The notes under the pieces are model-generated. The model made no database searches. It saw nothing but the letters and a program-made list of their open reading frames with translations, and had not been told where the DNA came from. A stretch of DNA of 28,500 bases, taken from positions 1 to 28,500 of the forward strand of contig RBNI01000626.1 of NCBI GenBank assembly GCA_003990745.1, in the 5' to 3' direction. Below are positions 12,401 through 21,675 of this stretch, one piece after another. Each line of letters opens with the position of its first letter. Position 1 is the first letter of the stretch. Origin of the DNA: Jimgerdemannia flammicorona (lineage: Eukaryota; Mucoromycota; Endogonomycetes; Endogonales; Endogonaceae). Position numbers and translations under genes: made by a program.

Positions 12401-14097
12401 AGCCTGGCGAGAGGTTGGATGGCGAGTTTCATAGGTATCAGTATGGGACGAGCGAGCCGAACGACGAAGACAATGGTAAGGGGAAGAAGCTGAATGATGG
12501 GGGCAAATCGGCGCCGCAAACCAGCCAAGGGTGCTCCGCAAAGGGTGCGACTTCGGAAGGCTTGAGGGTGCATGCTACTGAGGAGGGTCATGACTTGGGG
12601 GGCCCTGAGCCGACCTTCTCCAACTCAAGTTCTGGCTCGCCCGGGTCACCCGCTACCGTGGTACCAGATCTACGTCCAGAGAAGGTGCAGGCTAGTGACG
12701 GGACCAACGTTAAAGTTGCGAAGGGTGGATGGAATGACGAGTCGGAGTTCATGACCTCGTACAACCCCATCACACAGCAGGCGGTGGTGAGTACGCCATC
12801 TCCAAGGGGTGCCAGGACTGATCGCGCACAGACGGAGCAGCTCGCCACCGTCCCTCTTCCCGGGGCCTCAACGAACCAGCCCACCAAAGCTCAAGAGCAA
12901 CCCGCTGTACCTTACCCCAATGTCCCGGGGAGCCAACCCGCGGGGAAGATTCAAGAGCAGTTCGCCATCCCTTCCCAGGACTCCTCTAAGAAACACCCCA
13001 TTGTAAAAGCGCAATATCAGCCGCGTGACGAGCCGGAGTCCGATTCACAGCCTCTTCTCGCCCGACAAGATGATGAAATGTATTTCGGCGGCGTTCGCGC
13101 CTCAATATACTCACCGACGTCCGGGTTTGATCGCAGCGTCGAGGCTCAGCCCGAAATGAGGATGAGGGGTGTCGAGCACTTCGCGGGTGGGCAACAGCAC
13201 ACTTACTTCGACCCGCAGATTCAGTGTGTGAACATCTACCGCCGCCCTCCAAAGGGTGCCGAGCAGTTCGCTGGCGGGCAGCCTTATAGCTGCTATAACG
13301 AACCGCGATATTTCGGAACGAACAACATGTATCATCCCGACCAGTACGGCGACGGTGTGTTCCGGTCGCAGGTTGTTGATGCCGATGCCGGTTCACGCCC
13401 GCAGATGATCGGGGAGCGTGTCGAAGCTGATTCGGTCATGAAATCAAGTAATTATGATGAAGGGATTTACGCGGCGGCGACTCTTCAGAACCCAGGGTTC
13501 AATTATAACAATCAGATTCGTAATGACCTGCTCGATTTAATACACAAGAAAAACGGTGCTATTTCCGCTCACCCAATGCAGAACATTTCGTCGCCCGAGG
13601 TTGTGGTTCAAGTCCCCCCTCTCCAGCAGAATGTTGATGCAACTTATCAAAGACCCTTGTCTTCCTACCTTGACACGGCGCCGCCGCCTCTCTCCGGCAT
13701 GACCTCCGCCGTTCACCTCACCGGACCCCCCATTATGAACTCACCTAACTCTCTGCTCCCTGCGGACACCGTCCCTCCTCCGTCTCCTCGCATGACCACG
13801 TCCACGGCGGGCTCGGACCGCGAACAACGGTTCAATCAGCTGTTGGTGAGAGAAGAGCGTAACTGGACGACCCAGATCCAGGGACTCAAGGATGAGCTGA
13901 GTCGGGAGCGGGATGAACGGATCAACGGTGAGATGAAGCATAAAATAGAGATGGACGCGCTTAACAAGAGATTTCGGGACCTTCGCGAGGCGAAGGAGGA
14001 CGCCGAAGCCAGAATGAGGAAGATGCAGATTAGGATGGCAAGGATGGAGCATATCATAATCTCGCACGATTTAAAGTTTAGTGATGACGAGCTCTGA
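9475..14097 (+). CDS. Large low-complexity protein with RanBP2-type zinc finger and C-terminal coiled coil
   Basis: One uninterrupted frame of 1540 codons. I chose the ATG at 9475 (MLQQPQ..., preceded by TTCGCC) because codons before it read as a hydrophobic translation of pyrimidine-rich leader; the ATG at 9361 is an alternative, and the frame is open to 9232. No family name is recognised. Residues 491-510 match the RanBP2-type zinc finger exactly: W491-x-C493-x2-C496-x3-N500-x6-C507-x2-C510. In other proteins this fold binds single-stranded RNA or ubiquitin. Most of the rest looks disordered: Ser/Pro-rich about 15-40, acidic about 60-250, Ser/Thr-rich about 270-295, NPSLY/GPSLY repeats about 396-422, Ala/Thr run about 615-638, Ser run about 910-916, three Gln/Pro repeats about 1120-1183, two FAGGQ repeats at 1234 and 1263. 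Residues about 1449-1532 are highly charged with heptad-like spacing, a likely coiled coil. No signal peptide or membrane segment is seen from this start. A regulatory or scaffold role in RNA or ubiquitin biology is inference only. Lack of introns contrasts with the 15 introns of its neighbour. Confidence 0.8.
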   Translation: MLQQPQPQGRPNREENTHSPSSSPSPRSSPNSFPRPLGQVELGSTGEPSLQSCGVPDFRNEADEAVSQRDNETESVTAKTEDSESSVEIVMNNYLVERDVDAMFRRAKEVDADNEKELESSHVDPATNNPAFMQEEEYQDSLVTAVADTAINPSMKSPELYDASLDADLSMSQGGDYSESELLREYMDEGDVSFGSSFDPRHHRDNRDASMMSADKFGAFLCRKNQILNPETQSEPPASQPNDLDISSPSGRIFPTLTVTTSEIDPQDSSVSDAFSSTTSSEASATHSTASSRLPTHRRAGRLSPTLSSERDESAGCRTPTSLNARLDEDTSGSETPEARGSRYPSASPSDNEVSSSVAASSAHYHSHSNRSLSTETMHELAPSHGRSPRQSPRPQSNPSLYGNPSLHNGPSLYDNPSSHDILDSRNTPASDSWTAHSKNPCTPYMDRKTHNWVFPGQGMKGDNYGGGFGRQFYRKPIDYGSSPTELWSAWRCNWCSNENRPIDLSCLRCNEKRVVEGRQKNMGWLREGAELGGDEKKVQEIKGGDGSAWGVPEIEIGDEVGKEKTEQYKNDEQSLRSAPAIGAHQSQQQPSRNDTDVEFDRLPGLRKEAWDPSTAATAATATASATDATSTTTTTTKGQHDLQPPSSDIVSSWGQPQVANTLSTATENPRRSNGNYRSHRREVDNFSEESKAKTVTSPTLPLMTSSIAQWNNFTNREAAEGAAAWKRRKGSDGGHGRPQERVEGSERMKMEQHKLTWQKGPGAVVYDGPAKLKDCEGSVIESSPRHEHSAGTAPSSSWDEWSPRQDYAAVPLVLTTPSNPPKSGWDADVDSWSSYAPPNPSSETNSWGFVNNDRGRTGSGIERDAKHLEPRKDYINNVVPSIVPADTRSSNCTTTHPLVDRPGPCQGAQSSSSSSGREGCGYSVGQPSHQDSGNANISENPWTNHHDNLTEDFSQLVGEMSTFRGMPRTRELQRKPGERLDGEFHRYQYGTSEPNDEDNGKGKKLNDGGKSAPQTSQGCSAKGATSEGLRVHATEEGHDLGGPEPTFSNSSSGSPGSPATVVPDLRPEKVQASDGTNVKVAKGGWNDESEFMTSYNPITQQAVVSTPSPRGARTDRAQTEQLATVPLPGASTNQPTKAQEQPAVPYPNVPGSQPAGKIQEQFAIPSQDSSKKHPIVKAQYQPRDEPESDSQPLLARQDDEMYFGGVRASIYSPTSGFDRSVEAQPEMRMRGVEHFAGGQQHTYFDPQIQCVNIYRRPPKGAEQFAGGQPYSCYNEPRYFGTNNMYHPDQYGDGVFRSQVVDADAGSRPQMIGERVEADSVMKSSNYDEGIYAAATLQNPGFNYNNQIRNDLLDLIHKKNGAISAHPMQNISSPEVVVQVPPLQQNVDATYQRPLSSYLDTAPPPLSGMTSAVHLTGPPIMNSPNSLLPADTVPPPSPRMTTSTAGSDREQRFNQLLVREERNWTTQIQGLKDELSRERDERINGEMKHKIEMDALNKRFRDLREAKEDAEARMRKMQIRMARMEHIIISHDLKFSDDEL
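11317..11389 (+). repeat. GCC/ACC trinucleotide repeat inside the zinc-finger gene
   Basis: A run of GCC and ACC triplets encodes an Ala/Thr tract at about residues 615-638. It stays in frame, so length change would add or remove whole residues. It is a likely site of length variation between strains. Confidence 0.8.
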
Positions 14098-14835
14098 GGG
14101 TTTGGCGACTGTGGACGCAGAAGTCGAGGAATCGTGCACATAATTGCTGACACTCATCACTGCGCGCTACGAAGGGCTGTAGGGGAGATGTGGAGTGTTC
14201 AGGGTGAATCGGCGTTGTAGTCTTAAGACATCGCCATTGCTTTTCTTGCGGTGACTCGCGCCTCCTGCGTACATTCTTTCGTAGCACGATTTACACTAGG
14301 GTCTAGTTTGCAGTCTGTATATAATATAATAATTTTCTCACTTGATCTATGCGTGCCAACTTTTCCCCAATTAAGCGGTTTTAACTCCTCTTTTTTAGTG
14401 TTAAAAGTGTTATCGGCATTTTCCATTTTCTCAGTAATTTCTTGCTAAATAATCATCTACTTTTTTCTCCTCTCGACCCACCATGCTAAGTTTAAATCCA
14501 TCTGCTTATGTCCCAAATGATCAATCACCTCCACCCTCACCTCTCACCATTGTCTACGCCCACAACACTTTTCTTCCTCCTTATCACAATTGCTAACCAC
14601 AGTCGCCGCATGCCCTAGCAGAAGACATGTAACCCTCAGCGCGAATAAACCATTTACTACACAGTCGTAGTATTGATTCAGTGCGAATTTGCGATTGGCG
14701 TGTTGGCGATTGGAAAGTTTCAATGCCAGGGACTATTATTAGTCTGCCATCGTCATCACCCAAGCATTTGGTCCCATTCGTTCTTTAGAATTACAAAAAA
14801 AAAAAGTTGATGCATTGAAACCCCCTCCCCCACAC

Positions 14836-14837
<2 letters not shown>

Positions 14838-14869
<32 letters not shown>
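14838..14869. repeat. Poly-T tract (32 T)
   Basis: An unbroken run of 32 T follows a CCCCCTCCCCCACACAC stretch and ends in AG. It could be the tail of an inserted retrotranscript on the minus strand or a simple mononucleotide repeat. No target duplication was found to settle this. Confidence 0.8.
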
Positions 14870-14871
<2 letters not shown>

Positions 14872-15146
14872 TGGATTTGGTTAGCTCGCTCGGTTGTTTT
14901 GCTCACCGGATTGTCATCATTTCAGCATTTGCCCATGTTCGTCCCTGAACCATTTATTTGGCTCGAGCCTTTAAGCTTTATGACTTCCTCATTTTTGTTG
15001 CGGGCTGGTTTGGAACGGAGTGTATGTTTCGGTGTTTGGTGCGATAGCGGTGCCATACATTCGCCGGGTATTGTTCATTTCGAAAACCACCAAGGTCTTT
15101 AAACGGATTCGCTGCTTGTTTGGAGGGGATGACGGCACTTTGCAAC

Positions 15147-15198
15147 TTTTTTTTTTTTTTTTTTTTTTTCTTTTTTTTTTTTTTGTTTTTGTTTTTTT
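15147..15198. repeat. Interrupted poly-T tract
   Basis: About 50 bases that are almost all T, with a C at 15170 and a few G. It is the second such tract within 350 bases. No coding meaning; frames through it only give Phe or Lys runs. Confidence 0.8.
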
Positions 15199-15959
15199 CA
15201 TTGTCTTTTTTGTGCATTTTCACAACTTGCGAATACTCGGTTTCTCTTTGATGGGAGAGGGGGTTCTAGAACAGATGTGACTACTGCCATTTCTCCTTTC
15301 TGTTATTCTTTCACAAACAACATTCATTGAAGCAGTAAATTGTCTCTGCAAATGACTTTAACTACAGCGAGTGAAATGAGGACTATGGAATTCATATCGT
15401 CCGGATGGCTTGAGTTGGACTTTGATAGACAGCATTGGTCATTGCTAGTCAGCACCATCACCAAAGACAAATTGGTGCCCCTTTGCAGAGGCAGCCCCAT
15501 CAGGCAGAGTCTAGCAAACTCACAGACATGTTATGCTATCATACAAGGCAAGAAGATGCCAAGGATGTGAGTTTGAGAGAATGATGAGAACATTATCAAA
15601 CTTATTTATAAATAAACACAAGATGGTCTTCTAACAAAGTTTGAAGAAAGATCCTATAGGCCCTGTTCACATCTCTGTTGATGTAAGCGCACAACCTCCA
15701 AGCCACAGAAATCACATGTCACCCTCTTAACAAGCCACTACAACCTCTGAACAAATTTGGAAATCACCTACATGATCACGAAGCTGAGTCAAACAGAAGT
15801 CACAGTGCACAAAGCTGAGTCAATACAAAGTCACGAAACACAAGATTTACACAAACAGAATCTTACTAATCAAGAACAAATGCATATATACCAAGCCCTG
15901 AGATACATCGAAACAGAGAACCAAAACAAATAACAACTACAACTTCCAAACACACAAAC

Positions 15960-17057
15960 ATGACCACCAAGATCTACAACCGCATCCATGCTGACATTTG
16001 GAATGCCATTGTCAACTGAGCCACACCCCCTCTGCCCCTCATAAATATCCATAGCCTAGCACCCCTCTACTTTGTGGAAGCTCGATGGAATACCCTAAAT
16101 ATACTTAATAAGGCCCACCGGATTGGACAAATCTCAAGCTACTATCAGATCGGCCACCTCCTAGAAGACATGGTCGAACACTACTATGATACAGACATTA
16201 CCCAGATATCTCAACACCAGAAACTCATCATCTGCAAACACTGAGAACTCTTCTATGAGTATAGCACCTTTATTCCCCGCCTCCAAGTTACTACTAGTGA
16301 AATGGTTGCTACCCTATCCTATGGCCAAATCGATGATATGATATAAGAACTCAACCATAAGTATCTTGAATACGTTCAGACTACCAACAGAACCTTCCCA
16401 TATCTCGATGACTACATCCTGCAAATGCCCCAAGTTGGATATACCATGAAAGACGTCTATGATATAATCAACTTCAACGAAGATGAAGCAGAAGACAATG
16501 ATCCCTCTGATGCTGACATGACCTCAAGCCAAGGATCTCTACCAACTCTGATCACACCGCCAACTTTGCCGATGAACTTACAACAGTTCATAACCATATA
16601 CAAGACTTATTAGGACAATGACCACTGGTATGAATACCAATCTGCATTCACTCCTAATTACTTCAACAATAATGAAGAGACTAGAGAACACAACCTGTAC
16701 CTTCAGACAACCCTCAAGGCCGAACCAACCACTCTACCACCTAAGTATGAGCGACATGAACCACAGCCGCCAGCATACTACAATCCCATGACTCATAGTG
16801 CTATAATCTACAGAAGATATGTAGATAGCGAATCTGATGAAAATGAAGATGATGTACCACTTCTTTATCCCCCAACACCTTATCCAGCATACAAGACAGA
16901 TGATGCTATCCTGTGGGATAGAGATGAAGTTCTAATGTATTATTACCTCAGCCAACAAGGAGAAGTAATCCACGAACCACTCTTCCTAGATGACTACTTC
17001 ATCAGAGATAATATCCTCGATGGTGATGTCATTGAAGACTATCCAGACAGTGTCTAA
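15960..17057 (+). pseudogene. Degraded accessory reading frame inside the LTR (365 codons)
   Basis: One frame runs from ATG 15960 to TAA 17055-17057 with no frameshift. It is interrupted by four stops: TGA 16017, TGA 16242, TAA 16344 and TAG 16611. Each is one C:G to T:A transition from CGA, CAA, CAG or TGG. The predicted product is rich in Tyr, Asp, Glu and Asn; it has a YYQIGHLLEDM stretch and an acidic end closing with DVIEDYPDSV. I see no membrane segment or known domain. A homologous decayed frame occurs at 22353-23554 on the minus strand (IGH-L and YKIGH motifs, then an SF-EVD / LSYGQIDDM match). A remnant ending DVIEDYPDST lies at 26490-26530. It is not gag or pol; an accessory product of this retroelement family is the inference. 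Confidence 0.6.
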
Positions 17058-17246
17058 ACCTATAAATAGCTTAGCAGTCATAGTATAGTTAGATTAGCCT
17101 TGTACAACGTAACTGTGAACTGACTCAGCAGTCAGACGATCTCTTGACATGTCAGATCACACTTGTACTACATGACTGCATTTCGACTCAGCAAGGCACT
17201 TAGTGCTACATCCATATCTAGTATAGTCTAGATAGCCCCTCACTAG

Positions 17247-17254
17247 TATAAATA
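17247..17254 (+). promoter_or_regulatory. LTR TATA box, copy A
   Basis: TATAAATA followed by a C-rich run (CCCCCTCCCCCAG), conserved in copy C (26726-26733) and in a similar setting in copy B (21428-21435, minus strand). The position, about 210 bases before the LTR end, fits the U3 promoter of a retrotransposon. Confidence 0.6.
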
Positions 17255-17585
17255 CCCCCTCCCCCAGATCTCAGAATCTCAGACTTGAATAGACTTGAAC
17301 AATCTGAACACAACTCCTGAGTACTTCCCCACCATATCCCTTCACACAACTACTCCTAGTATAGCAATATCATGAATAGCAAATAAACCTATTTAATAAC
17401 CCACAAATCACTCTTAAGTAAATTCACTCTCCGTTAGGTCCCACTCCTAACCCCATCATGAAATTTCCTAATTGGTTATTGTCTGCAGCGATATACCAAT
17501 TCAACTAAGCTGGTCTTAGTTTCTTGAACTTCCTGAAATATGAAAAATCCTGAACATCCAAAACTAGTCCAAAAAGGGACTTTGG

Positions 17586-17745
17586 TTGAGACATCAACCT
17601 GATCTTGAAATCAATAAGCATAGAGGACATACTCCATATGAAATTGATCTTGACCATAAGAAAACAGTCTTCCAGAATATCCAGAACTTCTAGAAAACCC
17701 TTCCAGAACTATGTAACGGTTACCCTAAAAGGCAATCCTCTTACA
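17586..17745 (+). pseudogene. Gag-region N-terminal fragment, copy A
   Basis: The frame reads RHQPDLEINKHRG..., then PYEIDLDHKK and FQNIQNF, matching the copy C frame that starts at 27055. A TAG interrupts it after FQNIQNF. Similarity to copy C stops after CCTCTTACA at about 17745, where unrelated AT-rich sequence begins. The element is therefore truncated or interrupted here. Confidence 0.65.
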
Positions 17746-19570
17746 GTTGATGTCAAGGCTGCACTCCTTGTAATAGAAGATCTTCTTCTCTCCAAGCTTC
17801 TGATCTATCTATCTATACTAGCTATATGTCTTACTTATATATGTCTTTAATACAAAGTAAACATATTTCTCAAACTTTTCTGCCTTTGAGACTAGCCTCT
17901 TCCTGAATCTTATATGTACTCATGTTATCATCTTATTCATCATCCTGCTGCTGATCTTCTGATATTTAGTCTTTCTCTCTATCTCATCACTATTAAATCT
18001 GAGGATGATGATAATATCAAATATCTAGACTAGCTATAGTACAGCCTTCTTGTAATATTCATTAATCAGGTTGCAGATATAGAATCACAATCTCACCTAT
18101 GTATATCTCATAGAGTTGCACTTTCTAGTAAGTATCTTATCTATATAAGAGATGAGATTATCAAGGACAAGGTATAAGTAAACTAGTTTTTGAGTATCTT
18201 TGGTACTATCTATAGAATAGAAGATATTATAAGATCTAAAAAAAACTATGAATAAAGTTTCAACAGTAGACAAAGTCTTTATCAGATTAGAAATATATAA
18301 ATATCTAGATCTAAAGAATAGGCTTTTATACTCACTTAGTTCTTATAGAGGTTTAGTTATTTTTTTTTTTTTTTATATATCTATATAAATATATACTGCT
18401 GAAGTTATATATCCTATGTGAGCTTACTGTTACAGACTACTACTATCTTTTTATTAAGCTAGCCATAATTCTACCTATGGTATTTATAGTGAAAGAGGAG
18501 ATAATTCTTATATATCTTTCTATTATAAATGATCTATTCATTATTTTGGATTCTTTTGTCAAGAGTTGGATAATATATTTTATTTATATATCTTCTATCA
18601 TTTCTTTAGCTTACAGTTCTTCTGTTTATGATTCTTTTACTAAGAGCCTGGTAGATTACTAGAGGCCATCTTGTGGATGTGAAGTTTGTATAGATAGAAG
18701 AAAAGATTATCTATACAATTCTATTAGTAGATAGTGATAGTTTGTTACTACTTTCATGAGTAAAAAATAAGATAGTATAGTACTAGTTATCTCTAATATC
18801 TTATCTCATTATTCTTGCTGATGATGAGATTATAGACTTGAATAGCTTTCTCAATAGTCTTATTAAGAATATTGTAGAATACATTAGATATGAAGTCCTA
18901 TGTCTTATCATCAATATACAAGTATTATAATATTTGAAAATATATGATATTAGATATTTTTTCTTCACAATAGTATTCTTCTACAATCATATTATAGACA
19001 AGTCTAGTATATTAATATTAATTATATATGAGAGTTCGAGTTGTATATTTAAAAATATAAAATGGTCAAAAAATACTCAGAGATAGTTACTTATTTGATA
19101 CAGTCTAGTCATTGTTTCAGAATATCCTTTTGCTTTATATTTAGATATATTTAGATCTTTAAGGTCTTTATCAAACTCTCTACCTTCTTTTTCTTTCTTA
19201 AAAATACATATTAGGTATATCTCTATCTTCCTTTTCTTACTCTTATCATTATTAGTTTCCTACTGTTCTCCATCTGGCCACTTGGTAGAGGATAGTAGAG
19301 TTGATGATAAGAGTATTCTTACCCAGTTTCTTGACCACAGAAGTAAAAGTTAATGTATTGTTCTCTGAGTAAACTATAATAACTTTAGTATTATTGAGGA
19401 GATTATAGATAAAGTAATAGAGTTGATTATAGTAGATAACTATAATCTGTCAAATTAAGAGAGATATCAATATGATATTTATAGAGAAATATAAAAAAAA
19501 TAGCAAAATAAGAATATAGATAGTAGAATATAAAGTATCATCTCTGTGATAAATCTTCAATATGAGAGTA

Positions 19571-19774
19571 CTAGTAAGGTTCTAAGGTTAGGTCTTTTCC
19601 AGTTTTGTTTAAGATTTCTCTGTTACTTAGAGCTAAAGACTTATATATGTTTAGAGGATTGTGGAAGTCCTGCAGTCTGTCAATTAATACTTTCTTTATA
19701 CTGCTCACTAGTAGGTCAAGCTCTTTATACTTTGCTTTAAGTTTAGGAACTTTGAGCTTTATATAGTTGGTCAT
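19571..19774 (-). pseudogene. Degraded SAP-domain (DNA-binding) frame
   Basis: A 67-codon frame begins MTNYIKLKVPKLKAKYKEL and continues LIDRLQDF about 16 residues later. This is the helix-extended-helix SAP pattern (L-x-V-x2-LK...GL...G-K...LI-RL), a DNA-binding motif found in nuclear and some transposon proteins. Consensus Gly and Pro positions are replaced by Asp, Leu and Ser, each reachable by a single C:G to T:A transition. The frame stops at TAG after LTLEPY, and downstream minus-strand sequence has many stops. I infer the N-terminus of a decayed protein, likely from a transposon filling the island. Confidence 0.45.
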
Positions 19775-20116
19775 TTTATTGTTGCTGATATAGATATAGT
19801 ATGTATAGTCAATTTCAAAAGTACAAGAATAACAATATTATTAGAAAAGAAGACAAAAGGTCAAAATAGTAGACAAATATAGAGAAATTAACATAAAATA
19901 AAATAAGATATATAAAAATATACAAAAATATATAAATATATAAAAAACACCAAGTTTGATTATCTTATTAACTAGACTATAGTTAGAGATAGAGATGGAG
20001 ATTGAGATTGATAGTACTCCAAATGAGTCAGAGAAATTTGAATTTGTCTATTATATAATTAATTTAAGTTAATTTATCATGTGATAGTTATAATAGTTAT
20101 AATATCATTAAGTTAA

Positions 20117-20281
20117 GACTATAGTAAAACTACAGTAATATAGTAAAGCTAATATATAGATAAGACTATAGTAATATAGTAAGACTATGAGTAAGACTAT
20201 AGTAGTAATATATAGTAAGATTATAGTAATATAGTAAGATTATAGTAATATAGTAAGGCTATAGTAAAGTAGTGAGATTAT
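20117..20281. repeat. Degenerate tandem array of AGTAAGACTATAGTAATAT-like units
   Basis: About eight imperfect copies of a roughly 20-base unit built on TATAGTAATATAGTAAGA. There is no coding meaning. Such arrays may arise by slippage in AT-rich DNA or be subterminal repeats of a decayed transposon. Confidence 0.6.
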
Positions 20282-20539
20282 AGATTGAAATATAATAATA
20301 TAAGACTACAAGATTAGTGAGGCTATTTAGCAGTAAATATATTAATTTATCTAACTCTCTAATTATATAATATAATAGTTATAAAATATTTAACTCCTTG
20401 ATTATATTCTATCTTTCTTATTTCTCTCTTTTTTCTTTCTTTATATCTCAAAACAGACTTCTTTCTCAACTTCTTATACAAATCTGACATATTTTTTATC
20501 TTCTTCAGAAGTATACTATAAATTCAAATTATAATAAGT

Positions 20540-21029
20540 TTGCTAGAATTTTGGATATTTATATTCATTAAAGATATAGCATATCTATTTATTTTAGTAA
20601 TAACTAAGATGAGACTTTTAGATCTATCAATAATAATCTCTAAGATATTTTTCAAATTATTACAGACAATATTTCTAGATTTGAAGACTATATATAAGGA
20701 GATACTGAAATACAGTAGAGAGCAAAAGTATAAGAGATAGAAAAGAAGAAAAAAGAGCAAGAAATAAGATAATGATGTTGAAGATAACAAGGAAAATAAC
20801 TCTGAGAATAAGGCTGAAAGTAAGACTAAAAGTGTAACTAAAAGTAAGATCAAAAGTAAGACTGAAAGAAGACTAAAAGTGAGACTGAAAGTGAGATAAA
20901 AAACAATACTATTAGAAACAAGACTGAGATATCTACTAATAAAAAGAAGGTAGGAAATAGTAGAGGTTTAACTTCTAGTAAAGTTGTAATAACTCTCACT
21001 TCTACCCCTCTCTTATCCTTTGGATAATT
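20540..21029 (+). pseudogene. Degraded frame with Lys/Thr/Glu/Ser-rich tail
   Basis: From ATG 20540 the frame gives a hydrophobic and basic segment of 66 residues to a TAG. It then continues in frame as strongly charged sequence (DNDVEDNKENNSENKAESK) with short repeats of KTKS/KTES from 12-base DNA units. After one apparent frameshift near 20868 the charged tail goes on to a TAA at about 21029. No domain is recognised. A similarly long minus-strand frame over the first part is a Leu/Phe-rich shadow. Confidence is low because AT-rich DNA easily gives such frames. Confidence 0.25.
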
Positions 21030-21350
21030 AGGGAAGTAAGACTATTACTTAGAGACTTAGTATACAATGTGTACCAAGAAGTCTTCAGTTTGAGAAAGTA
21101 CTTGCTTATAAGTAATTGTAGCAGCAGTATCTTCTATTTCAAAGGTCTTTCTCTTTTGTCCTATTTCGAGGGTCTTATTCTTTACTATGTACAGACTGAA
21201 TTCGCTTTAGAATTCAGATTCAATGGGTTTACTTAAGTCTTTGGAAATTTATATATTGGTCTCAGTTTTGACAAAAGTTAGCTAGGCTTCTGGAGTTTAG
21301 TCAGAAATACTGGAGTCACTTAGATGTCATTACTAAGACTCAGGGGAATG
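21000..21350. other. Sequence beyond the copy B LTR, nothing recognised
   Basis: About 350 bases of mixed composition between the AT-rich island and the copy B LTR. On the minus strand short pieces look coding-like but stops are frequent. It should hold the flank of copy B; I cannot tell host DNA from another decayed element. Confidence 0.3.
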
Positions 21351-21427
21351 TGTGTGTGTGGGGGGGACTTGATTCTTGTATCAAGAACTAAACTAAAACT
21401 GCTTTATTTTGGATAAAAACTGGGGGG

Positions 21428-21435
21428 TATTTATA
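21428..21435 (-). promoter_or_regulatory. LTR TATA box, copy B
   Basis: TATAAATA on the minus strand followed by CCCCCCAG, the same arrangement as in copies A and C. It is the probable U3 promoter of the copy B LTR. Confidence 0.5.
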
Positions 21436-21675
21436 CAAGTTGGTCTACAATTTCTAACTAAGTATGAGTGACTAATTTGGTAACTATAATGAGGTTTGTG
21501 ATTGCAACCTTTGTCAGGTAGTTTTTGGCAAAAACAACTTTGTGATCAGGACCTCAATTACTAGGTAATGATCAGCTGCTGTGGCAATAGTTGCTGTGAC
21601 ACTGAATGTTAGGGATAAGCTAGATATTGTTTTTTCGCATTGTTTGCATCATTCGTCATTCGTTGTTTGTAATAT

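Larger units (their letters stand above)
14098..15681. other. Gene-free region between the zinc-finger gene and the retroelement nest
   Basis: About 1.6 kb with no supported gene. The first few hundred bases are presumably the 3' untranslated region; an AATAAA at about 14644 is one of several possible 3' end signals. It holds two long poly-T tracts. A 76-codon frame at 15340-15570 has no recognisable domain. From about 15600 composition resembles the retroelement DNA that follows. Confidence 0.5.
15682..17458 (+). repeat. LTR of retroelement copy A (about 1.8 kb)
   Basis: It begins TGTAAGCGCACAACCTCC and ends CTAACCCCATCA, so it has the TG...CA termini expected of an LTR. The first 20 or so bases recur at 25731, where they form the exact junction with an interrupted gypsy element. 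The last 400 bases (17058-17458) recur with mostly transition differences at 26534-26927. A TATA box sits at 17247. The 5' two thirds hold a degraded accessory reading frame. Extent is inferred from comparing the two copies; no flanking pair of LTRs is present in the window. Confidence 0.65.
15682..17745 (+). mobile_element. Truncated LTR retrotransposon, copy A
   Basis: 5' LTR plus about 290 bases of internal leader and gag N-terminus, colinear with copy C at 25731-27214. The internal part after the LTR (TTTCCTAATTGG, then TTGTCTGCAGCGATA) is shared by both copies. I found no convincing tRNA-complementary primer site. The 3' end is lost at about 17745. Confidence 0.65.
17746..20990. other. 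Very AT-rich island, probable decayed transposon
   Basis: Composition shifts sharply to AT-rich, TA-dinucleotide-rich sequence just after copy A breaks off. Almost all frames are short. The exceptions are a degraded SAP-domain frame on the minus strand (19571-19774) and a Lys/Thr/Glu/Ser-rich frame on the plus strand (20540-21029). I found no terminal inverted repeats. Heavy mutation of an inserted element by repeat-targeted deamination is the best explanation. An A+T-rich insertion of another origin is not excluded. Confidence 0.5.

Noticed and set aside
14978..15223. Lys-rich and Phe-rich frames over the T-rich tract
   Set aside because: Artefacts of translating poly-A and poly-T.
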